DNA of 15,631 nt from Alkanophaga liquidiphilum (GTDB lineage Archaea > Halobacteriota > Syntropharchaeia > Alkanophagales > B39-G2), in contig JAPHEF010000042.1 of NCBI GenBank assembly GCA_029259535.1, positions 1 to 15,631 on the forward strand, in the 5' to 3' direction. Positions 7,610 to 12,928 of the stretch are shown here, piece after piece (within the stretch, counting starts at the first letter, position 1; the number at the start of each line of letters is the position of its first letter). The notes below the pieces were generated by a model. That model was not told the origin of the DNA and did not search any database. It was given only the letters and a program-made list of their open reading frames with translations. Made by a program: the position numbers and the translations under genes.

Positions 7610-7835
7610 TGGAAGAGCAAAGTAAAACGGTAAAGAATCACCGGAATCTACGAAGAGAAGAGAGAAATATAAAGAACGAGTTGCATTTGAATTTGGAGAA
7701 TCGCTCCTCATGCACAGGGGAGTCTCTTAACAAGAGTCCGTTTATTCGAGGTGTAGGCTGGGAGAGTCCAAATTATGAATCAAAGTTACGTGGTTATTTG
7801 TTCATATCAACTTGTGACGTGTGATGGCAGAGCTC
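7610..7835. other. Non-coding gap between convergent genes, with TATA-like box and hairpins
   Basis: No convincing gene. The open plus frame running through from 7534 is not protein-like. A TATA-like AAATATAAAG lies near 7665-7674. About 30-50 bases downstream are two consecutive hairpins: CTCCTC/GGGGAG (7704-7709 with 7717-7722, one G-U pair) and CTCTT/AAGAG (7724-7728 with 7732-7736). A further short inverted repeat (GAGCT...AGCTC) overlaps the end of the methyltransferase gene at about 7830-7842 and may help 3'-end formation. A small RNA is possible but unsupported. I found no tRNA, C/D-box or CRISPR signature. Confidence 0.3.
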
Positions 7836-8744
7836 TCAGCTCACTTTCTTGAACTTAGCCACGAAGAAGCCACCGGAGTCGCTGAGATGCGGGTAGAAGC
7901 GGGCGCACTTCTGGACTTCGCTGCTGAATTTCTTGCCTTGCCACTCTTCCACACCATGCTCGTGTTTTAATGCGACGTTCACGGGCTCCAGCCACAGGCC
8001 CTCGAATCTGCTGAGGATGAAATCCACGACTTCTTCATTCTCTTCGGGCGCAAAAGTGCAGGTAGAATACACGAGCGTGCCGCCTTTTTTTAAGAGACGA
8101 ACGGCTCTCAGCATCAGCCCCTTCTGCAGCCGACTCAGGCTCTTAATCGCGCCGAGGGGCACGCCCTCGAAGACGTTCCAGTCCTTGCGCACATTGCCCT
8201 CACAAGAACAAGGCGCATCAACAAGTATCTTGTCGAATTTGACTTTTAGGGGAAACCTCCTGCCGTCGAACGTCGTGATTCCGACGTTCACGACGCCGAG
8301 CCGCTCGCAATTCCAGCGCAGCGCCGGGACCTTGCCGCTACTTTTGTCGTTAGCGACGATGAAGCCCCTGTTCTGCATGATTTGCGAGATTTGCGTCGTC
8401 TTGTTGCCGGGCGCCGCACAGAGGTCCAGCACAAGCTCGCCCGCTTTGGGCTCGAGGACGACCGGCGGAATCATCGAAACTTCCTCTTGCCCGTGGATGT
8501 TCCCGACGAGGTAGTCATAAGCGAGCGCTTTTATCGAGGCTTTAATACGAAGCCCGTGCGCATACCAGCTAAACTCCTGAAACTCAATGCCTTTCTCCCG
8601 CAGCCTGCGTTTCGCCTCTTTCGTCGTGGTTTTGAGCGTGTTCACTCGTATTGTCGTCGGAAGTTTTCGTTGCGCTGCCTTCATGAAGCCGTCAAAGTCC
8701 GGAATTATGTCCTTATACCGGGCAAGCTTGCAGATTTTCGTCAT
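7836..8744 (-). CDS. RsmB/NOP2/NSUN-family RNA (cytosine-5) methyltransferase
   Basis: S-adenosylmethionine-dependent enzyme that makes 5-methylcytosine in tRNA or rRNA. The 302-residue protein has the family's N-terminal region with TTIRVNTLK (30-38), the SAM-binding motif LDLCAAPGNKTTQI (106-119), DAPCSCEG (176-183) holding one conserved Cys, and YSTCTFAPEENEEVV (226-240) whose C229 is the expected nucleophile. It lacks an added PUA or NusB domain and matches the compact archaeal tRNA-type members (Trm4-like), so tRNA is the more likely target. Start ATG at 8744 is preceded by GAGGA at 3-base spacing. The gene is divergent from the Fe-S protein gene across 40 bases; an AT-rich run near 8752-8762 may carry the promoter. 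Confidence 0.9.
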   Translation of the reverse strand: MTKICKLARYKDIIPDFDGFMKAAQRKLPTTIRVNTLKTTTKEAKRRLREKGIEFQEFSWYAHGLRIKASIKALAYDYLVGNIHGQEEVSMIPPVVLEPKAGELVLDLCAAPGNKTTQISQIMQNRGFIVANDKSSGKVPALRWNCERLGVVNVGITTFDGRRFPLKVKFDKILVDAPCSCEGNVRKDWNVFEGVPLGAIKSLSRLQKGLMLRAVRLLKKGGTLVYSTCTFAPEENEEVVDFILSRFEGLWLEPVNVALKHEHGVEEWQGKKFSSEVQKCARFYPHLSDSGGFFVAKFKKVS

Positions 8745-8784
8745 TTCCTCAAAGTTTTTTTGACATTCTTTCCAAAAGAGAAGT

Positions 8785-9240
8785 ATGCCGGTTTCGCCGT
8801 TTCAGATTTACACCTTGCTGCCGAAGACGAACTGCAAGAAGTGTGGTTACATCTGTATGGGTTTTGCCGCCGCCCTCGCTTCGATGGAGGCGCGGCCCGA
8901 AGATTGCCCTGAGTTGCTGAAGCCTGAGTTTGCGGAGAACCTCAAAAAGATAAAAGAGTTGCTGCCGACGGGCGAGAAGGCTGAAACAGGGCTGATAATC
9001 ACGGAGGAGCGATGTATAGGTTGCGGCGTCTGCGTGGTCGTTTGCGAGGAGAACAGGGCGAGCGAGGAAATCGCCGCAGGCAAGGGTCCGAGGTTCGACG
9101 CCGCCGTGGTCCTTCGTGTTGAAGACGGCGTGATAAAGCTCGTGAGTCCTGAAAAGTGCAAGCGGACGTTCAAAACGCCAGTTTTCTGCAGGGCATGCGT
9201 TGAGCACTGCCCAACCGGCGCCATAGAGCTTGTTGGTTGA
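8785..9240 (+). CDS. Fe-S protein: CdhD/AcsC-type 4Fe-4S domain plus two ferredoxin-type clusters
   Basis: A 151-residue protein with three likely cluster sites. Residues 1-42 (FQIYTLLPKTNCKKCG, then C24 and C41) match the N-terminal 4Fe-4S domain (C17-x2-C20-x3-C24-x16-C41) found in corrinoid Fe-S proteins of CO dehydrogenase/acetyl-CoA synthase. C77-x2-C80-x2-C83-x3-C87 is a ferredoxin motif without the usual following Pro. The last site uses C119, then C130-x2-C133-x3-C137-P-TGAIEL, with ten residues separating its first two cysteines instead of two. There is no cobamide or catalytic domain, so it is probably an electron carrier or an assembly/reactivation partner in C1 metabolism; the exact role is unknown. 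About 25 further residues are open in a shifted frame after the stop, suggesting a possible C-terminal truncation. Confidence 0.75.
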   Translation: MPVSPFQIYTLLPKTNCKKCGYICMGFAAALASMEARPEDCPELLKPEFAENLKKIKELLPTGEKAETGLIITEERCIGCGVCVVVCEENRASEEIAAGKGPRFDAAVVLRVEDGVIKLVSPEKCKRTFKTPVFCRACVEHCPTGAIELVG

Positions 9241-9340
9241 CGAAAAGGCTATAGTGCCGCACGTGGCTGATGACCGCTTTACACCGCTCGTCGGATACGC
9301 TGGCGCCGCATGATGCCGCAGCACGACACGCAACACCGTG

Positions 9341-9769
9341 CTAATCAACAACGCCCGCGATCTTCAGCAGTTTTTTCGTGTCCTCATGAAGCTCGTCCCA
9401 GAGCCGCAGTATGTCCTCTTTGCTCGCCCAAAGCGCCTCACCAACGTCGTCATCGGGCTTCAGCTCCCCGCCGACAACTTCCGCCAAATAATCTATATAA
9501 ATGACGTGGAGCTTCGTTTCGTCATTCTCCTTGACTATTCGCTCGAACGGGATGAGAGGGCGTGTTAGTTTTATATGTAGGTGCGTTTCTTCTGCCACTT
9601 CCCTCAAAATTCCATCCTCTATGCTTTCTCCCAATTTCAGTCTCCCGCCGGGGCATATCCACTTCCCGGACCAGAAGCTTTTATACTCGGGGACGTGCCT
9701 CACGAGCAGAATTCTCCCACGGCGGTCTTTTATCACGGCGCCCACAGCCACTACTATTTGCCCTCCCAT
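9341..9769 (-). CDS. Nudix hydrolase
   Basis: A 142-residue single-domain hydrolase of nucleoside diphosphates linked to another moiety. The Nudix box spans 42-64: GRLKLGE, then seven residues, then REVAEETHL. The catalytic REVAEE is intact, but the Gly of the usual EExGU is His (H63). Family context such as WSGKWICPGG (33-42) and the late IYIDYLAEV strand fit small ADP-ribose or nucleotide-housecleaning enzymes; the substrate cannot be told. The open frame extends another 101 codons upstream of the ATG at 9769, but that part is antisense to the crotonase gene and not protein-like, so the start is placed at MGGQIVVAVG. The gene is divergent from the crotonase gene with 34 bases between them. 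Confidence 0.87.
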   Translation of the reverse strand: MGGQIVVAVGAVIKDRRGRILLVRHVPEYKSFWSGKWICPGGRLKLGESIEDGILREVAEETHLHIKLTRPLIPFERIVKENDETKLHVIYIDYLAEVVGGELKPDDDVGEALWASKEDILRLWDELHEDTKKLLKIAGVVD

Positions 9770-9777
9770 AATCTTAC

Positions 9778-9788
9778 AAAATATAATT
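9778..9788 (+). promoter_or_regulatory. TATA box of the crotonase gene (probably leaderless)
   Basis: AAATATAATTA is centred about 21 bases before the ATG at 9804, so transcription should begin at or next to the start codon. No Shine-Dalgarno sequence is present, which agrees with a leaderless mRNA. On the other strand the box is only about 14 bases from the Nudix start, too close to serve that gene unless initiation is shifted. Confidence 0.5.
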
Positions 9789-9803
9789 ATCAAAAGAGAT
9801 AAC

Positions 9804-10589
9804 ATGGAAACGATTCTTCTGGAGAAAGATGATGAAGGGGTGGCGACGATCACGCTGAACCGCCCCAAAGCGTTGAATGCCTTCAACATGAAGATGTTTG
9901 AGGAACTTTCGGCTGCGGTGAGCGACGTGCGTTCTGACCGCAACGTGAAAGTCGTAATCATAACCGGCGCCGGTCGCGCATTCAGTTCGGGCATCGACAT
10001 CACGATGCTCAACGAGTTCAAGAAAATGGGCTTAGCGGCGATAAGAGACTTCATAAGAAGGGCGCAAGGCACGTTGAACGCTCTTGAAGATATGGAGAAG
10101 CCTGTAATTGCGGCGATTAACGGCTACGCTTTAGGTTTAGGTTGCGACCTGACGCTGGCGTGCGATATCAGGATTGCTTCTGAAGATGCGGGGTTCGGCG
10201 AGTTTTACGTGCGTGTCGGGCTCGTCCCCGACATGGGCGGGACGCAACGCCTCCCCCGAATCGTAGGAGTCGGAAAGGCGAAAGAGCTGATATTTACGGG
10301 CAAAATGATAGACGCAAAGGAGGCAGAAAGGATACGCTTGGTGAATAAGGTCGTTCCGAAGGACAAGCTCATGGACGAAGCAAGAGCGTTTGCGCTACGC
10401 CTTGCAAAAGGTCCAACCGTGGCTATCGGGCTTGCGAAAATCGCAATTAACAAAGGGCTCGGCACTGATATCAAGACGGGTTTGGAATATGAAGTCCATG
10501 CGCAGAGCATTTGCTTCCAGACTGAAGACGTGGAGGAGGGTATAAAAGCATTCTTGGAGAGGAGAGAACCGAAGTTCAAGGGGCGTTAG
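9804..10589 (+). CDS. Crotonase-superfamily protein (enoyl-CoA hydratase/isomerase), isomerase-like active site
   Basis: A 261-residue acyl-CoA enzyme with the oxyanion-hole segments AFSSGIDI (59-66) and NGYALGLGCD (106-115) and the typical GGTQRLPRIVG (145-155). The two catalytic glutamates of true enoyl-CoA hydratase (E144 and E164 in the rat enzyme) are replaced: D115 in GCD and Y135 in GFGEFYV. An Asp is present at 143 in LVPDMGG, where dienoyl-CoA isomerases and PaaG-type isomerases carry their key Asp; the C-terminus (EEGIKAFLERREPKFKG) also resembles PaaG. So isomerisation of an unsaturated or ring acyl-CoA is more likely than hydration. The open frame extends upstream to 9501, antisense to the Nudix gene, but homology starts at METILLEKDD and a TATA box sits just before it. 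It stands alone, with no other beta-oxidation gene nearby. Confidence 0.88.
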   Translation: METILLEKDDEGVATITLNRPKALNAFNMKMFEELSAAVSDVRSDRNVKVVIITGAGRAFSSGIDITMLNEFKKMGLAAIRDFIRRAQGTLNALEDMEKPVIAAINGYALGLGCDLTLACDIRIASEDAGFGEFYVRVGLVPDMGGTQRLPRIVGVGKAKELIFTGKMIDAKEAERIRLVNKVVPKDKLMDEARAFALRLAKGPTVAIGLAKIAINKGLGTDIKTGLEYEVHAQSICFQTEDVEEGIKAFLERREPKFKGR

Positions 10590-10656
10590 TTGGTGGGAGT
10601 GATAGATTTGCAGTTTGCTACACCATTGGGCTGTAATCCGACAACCCCTTAATTTT

Positions 10657-10667
10657 TATCATATAAT
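10657..10667 (+). promoter_or_regulatory. TATA-like element upstream of hycI
   Basis: TATCATATAAT, in a TA-rich stretch of the 87-bp gap after the crotonase gene. It is centred only about 15 bases from the GTG used for hycI, so transcription may start inside the annotated 5' end; GTG codons at 10713 or 10716 are then possible starts. Confidence 0.35.
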
Positions 10668-10676
10668 CTCCTTGCA

Positions 10677-11192
10677 GTGAGAAGCGAAGGCTCTGAGTTT
10701 GAAAGCACGTTAGTGGTGCGGCTAAAGAACGCCCGCAGCGTAGTCGTGTTCGGCGTGGGCAATGAGCTTCGGGGCGACGATGCCGCTGGGCGGCTCGTAG
10801 CCGAACGCCTTAAGGGTTTCGAGTGTGGAATCGAGGTAAAGAGCTTTGCGGTAGGTGCCGCCCCTGAGAACTTCACTGGTATTCTGAGGGAGCTAAAGCC
10901 ATCGCATGTTATTTTTGTGGACGCTGCAGATTTCAGTGGCTATGCGGGCGAGGCGAGGGTCATTGGAGAGGGCGAAATCATGGAAGGGACGCCCTCGACA
11001 CATACCATCTCTTTAAATGTGCTTGCAAAATACATCAGGATGCAATACGGCTGTGAGGTTATAGTGATAGGAATACAGCCCAAAAACACGTCTTTCAGCG
11101 CCGAAGTTTCGCCCGAAGTGCGGGCGGGCGTCGAGGCTCTTGCGGCTTCTCTCAAGAAAATCTTTTCTTCAATAGCGGCGAATAGCAGGTGA
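10677..11192 (+). CDS. hycI: Hydrogenase maturation endopeptidase, HycI-like (family M52)
   Basis: Cleaves the C-terminal extension from the large subunit of a [NiFe] hydrogenase after nickel insertion, in the cytoplasm. The 171-residue protein carries the hallmark GVGNELRGDDAAG (26-38). The nickel-sensing ligands known from E. coli HycI correspond to D35, D82 (in FVDAADFSG) and H109 (in STHT). SAPEN-like AAPENFTG (61-68) and VIVIGIQPKN (128-137) place it with HycI, which serves group 3/4 hydrogenases, rather than HyaD/HybD. No hydrogenase structural gene is in the window. The GTG start at 10677 has no Shine-Dalgarno sequence and residues 1-15 are poorly conserved, so the true start may be at GTG 10713 or 10716. 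The stop codon at 11190-11192 overlaps or closely precedes lysS. Confidence 0.9.
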   Translation: MRSEGSEFESTLVVRLKNARSVVVFGVGNELRGDDAAGRLVAERLKGFECGIEVKSFAVGAAPENFTGILRELKPSHVIFVDAADFSGYAGEARVIGEGEIMEGTPSTHTISLNVLAKYIRMQYGCEVIVIGIQPKNTSFSAEVSPEVRAGVEALAASLKKIFSSIAANSR

Positions 11193-11197
11193 CGGTG

Positions 11198-12694
11198 ATG
11201 AGCGGCGAGAAGACTACCAAACATTGGGCGGAGGAAATAGCTGAGGAGGTGTTCAAGCGGCGTAGCGCAAAAAAGCACGTCGTAGCCACGGGAATAACAC
11301 CTTCGGGACATATCCACATCGGAAACCTCCGTGAAATAATAATAGCGGATGCCGTTCGTAATGCACTTTTGAAGCAAGGCGTAGATGCCGAAATGATATA
11401 CGTGGGAGACACCTATGACCCGCTGCGGCGCCGTTACCGATTTTTGCCAGAGGGCTATGAGAAGCACATCGGGAAGCCGCTGTCTGAGATTCCTGACCCT
11501 GAAGGTTGCTGTAAAAACTACGCAGAGCATTTTCTTAACCCGTTTTTGGAATCTTTGGAGGAGCTTGGTATAAAAATAAAGCTTTACAGAGCGGACGAGC
11601 TTTACAAGCGTGGCGCATACGCCGACGCAATAAAAACGGCGTTGGAGCAGCGTGCTGATATAAAGAGGATAATCGATGAGGCTACAAAGCGGCGGTCTCC
11701 CGAGGACTGGAGCCCGTTCAACCCGATATGCGAGAGTTGCGGGCGCCTCACGACGACGAAGGTTAAGGGATTCGATGCTGACGGTGCGTTTTACGAGTGC
11801 GAGTGTGGGCATGGCGGCTTCGCCTCTTTCAAGGGCGGCGGGAAGCTGACGTGGCGTGTGGACTGGGCGGCACGCTGGAAGATTTTAGGCGTCACGGTTG
11901 AACCTTTCGGTAAGGACCATGCGGTGGCGGGCGGCTCCTACGACACCGGCGTCCGCATCTCCAAGGAAATCTACGGCTACGAGCCGCCGTTTCCCATTCC
12001 CTTCGAGCACATCATCCTGAAGTTAGGGGGGCAGCTGGCGAAGATGTCGAGTTCCGCAGGCGTCAATATCCCAGTGAAAGAGATTCTGGAGGTCGTTCCG
12101 CCCGAAATTTTAAAGTATGCGATTCTGAGGACGAAACCCGAGCGCCACATCGAGTTCGACCCGTCGCTAGGGCTTCTCAGCATAATTGATGAGTACGAGC
12201 GGAGATTTGCAGCGGACGAGGTTCCGTTTAGGCACATGGTGATGCTCGTCCAACTGGGGCGGCGTCCCGACTCCGGGGAAGTGAATCTTTCGTTAGTGAG
12301 GGCAGCGGCGGAGCGGAGCGGCTACGCCGTCAAGGACAAAGAGGCGTTTGCGAGGAAAGCGAGGTATGCGGAGCGCTGGCTGCAACGTTTTGCGCCCGAG
12401 AGCATGAAGTTCGAGCTGAAGACGGCGCTGCCGCCGGAAGCGAAGACGCTGACCGAAGAGCAGAAAACGGCGCTGCAGGCGTTGGCTTCGATGCTCAAGG
12501 AGGGCATGACGGCGGAGGAGCTGCACGACGCCATTTATGCAGCGGCGAAGGGCGCCGGGATAAAAGGCACCGACGCCTTCCGGGCGGTTTACATTGCGCT
12601 CTTAGGGAAGCCGTCGGGACCAAGGGCCGGCTGGTTCTTAGCATCGTTGGATAAGAAGTTTGTTAAAAGACGGTTTTTAGAGGCGGCTGCGTGA
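11198..12694 (+). CDS. lysS: Lysyl-tRNA synthetase, class I
   Basis: Charges tRNA-Lys with lysine; this is the class I form typical of most euryarchaea. The 498-residue protein has the nucleotide-binding PSGHIHIGN (35-43, the HIGH motif), the KMSKS loop as KMSSS (282-286), and a four-cysteine zinc site C178/C181/C201/C203. It ends with the family's alpha-helical anticodon-binding region and a normal C-terminus (RAGWFLASLDKKFV). The ATG at 11198 is chosen because GGTGA at 11188-11192 is a Shine-Dalgarno sequence with 5-base spacing. A GTG at 11189, overlapping the hycI stop by four bases, is an alternative that adds three residues. Either way it is coupled to hycI. The last codons coincide with the TCAC-type end of the IS605-like element on the other strand, but the protein looks intact. 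Confidence 0.96.
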   Translation: MSGEKTTKHWAEEIAEEVFKRRSAKKHVVATGITPSGHIHIGNLREIIIADAVRNALLKQGVDAEMIYVGDTYDPLRRRYRFLPEGYEKHIGKPLSEIPDPEGCCKNYAEHFLNPFLESLEELGIKIKLYRADELYKRGAYADAIKTALEQRADIKRIIDEATKRRSPEDWSPFNPICESCGRLTTTKVKGFDADGAFYECECGHGGFASFKGGGKLTWRVDWAARWKILGVTVEPFGKDHAVAGGSYDTGVRISKEIYGYEPPFPIPFEHIILKLGGQLAKMSSSAGVNIPVKEILEVVPPEILKYAILRTKPERHIEFDPSLGLLSIIDEYERRFAADEVPFRHMVMLVQLGRRPDSGEVNLSLVRAAAERSGYAVKDKEAFARKARYAERWLQRFAPESMKFELKTALPPEAKTLTEEQKTALQALASMLKEGMTAEELHDAIYAAAKGAGIKGTDAFRAVYIALLGKPSGPRAGWFLASLDKKFVKRRFLEAAA

Positions 12695-12820
12695 CCTCCT
12701 CCCCTCACTGAAGGGGCATCCGCCGGATGCACGAGGTTGGGGAGTGTGCCCGATTGCTGCGGCGCTCCCCTTCGAGCTGAGCACGCAGCTCCTGACCGCA
12801 GGTTATACCCACAGCTTCGT
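12695..12820 (-). ncRNA. Candidate structured RNA (omega-RNA-like) within the small element
   Basis: Five small hairpins follow one another: CCTG/CAGG (12791-12794 with 12799-12802), GAGCTG/CAGCTC (12774-12779 with 12786-12791), GGGGAG/CTCCCC (12739-12744 with 12765-12770), GCATCC/GGATGC (12716-12721 with 12725-12730, 3-base loop) and CCCCT/AGGGG (12701-12705 with 12712-12716). A strong TATA box on the same strand (12842-12849) would start an RNA near 12820, giving about 125 bases to the TCAC end. IS200/IS605 right ends are known to supply the scaffold of the TnpB omega-RNA. No coding frame runs through it. Expression and function are inferred. Confidence 0.35.
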
Positions 12821-12841
12821 CACATATTCATAGAACGCAAG

Positions 12842-12849
12842 TATATAAA
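12842..12849. promoter_or_regulatory. Palindromic TATA box inside the small element
   Basis: TATATAAA on the plus strand is TTTATATA, the ideal archaeal box, on the minus strand. It sits in a palindrome (AAGTAT at 12839-12844, ATACTT at 12849-12854), so it could promote transcription both ways: minus-strand start near 12820, plus-strand start near 12871 just before the second hairpin. Confidence 0.45.
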
Positions 12850-12928
12850 TACTTTCCTACCCATCTCCCCTGCTGCCGCCTCCTTAAGGAGGGGAGTAGT
12901 AGCAACATCTTCCTAAATAGAAGTGCAT

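Larger units (their letters stand above)
12691..12905 (-). mobile_element. Small IS200/IS605-derived element (MITE/PATE-like), transposase-less
   Basis: This fills the 234-bp gap between convergent genes and overlaps the lysS stop codon. Read on the minus strand, one end is GCCCCTTC, a hairpin (12701-12705 with 12712-12716) and a G-rich tail AGGAGGTCAC ending at 12691; it closely resembles the right-end hairpin at 28-55 of this window. The other end carries a perfect 14-base palindrome, CCTCCTTAAGGAGG (12879-12892), inside an outer CTCCCC/GGGGAG stem (12865-12870 with 12891-12896). No transposase or TnpB frame is inside. The alternative reading is two opposite-facing decayed right ends, since the palindrome is followed on the plus strand by GGAGTAGTAGC, which also resembles such an end. 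Confidence 0.42.

Noticed and set aside
7534..7824. Plus-strand frame of 96 codons overlapping the end of the YjbQ gene
   Set aside because: Begins inside YjbQ in another frame, low-complexity Asn/Arg/Glu-rich, and has no ribosome-binding site.
7610..7835. tRNA or C/D-box RNA in the gap
   Set aside because: No cloverleaf, no GGTTCGAATCC-type T-loop, and the only TGATG-like box lacks a matching D box.
8749..9351. Minus-strand open frame of 200 codons
   Set aside because: Antisense to the cysteine-rich Fe-S protein, which has clear cluster motifs.
9501..9803. Upstream extension of the crotonase frame
   Set aside because: Antisense to the Nudix gene; homology starts at the ATG at 9804 and a TATA box sits just in front of it.
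9770..10072. Upstream extension of the Nudix frame
   Set aside because: Antisense to the crotonase gene and unlike any Nudix N-terminus.
10940..11812. Minus-strand open frame of 290 codons
   Set aside because: Antisense to hycI and lysS, both with clear motifs; composition is not protein-like.
12655..12694. Truncation of lysS by the adjacent element
   Set aside because: The protein ends with the normal family C-terminus (RAGWFLASLDKKFV plus a short tail), so the insertion at the stop codon left it intact.
12695..12928. CRISPR array or tandem repeat suspected from the repeated short stems
   Set aside because: The stems differ from each other in sequence and spacing; there is no repeat-spacer periodicity.
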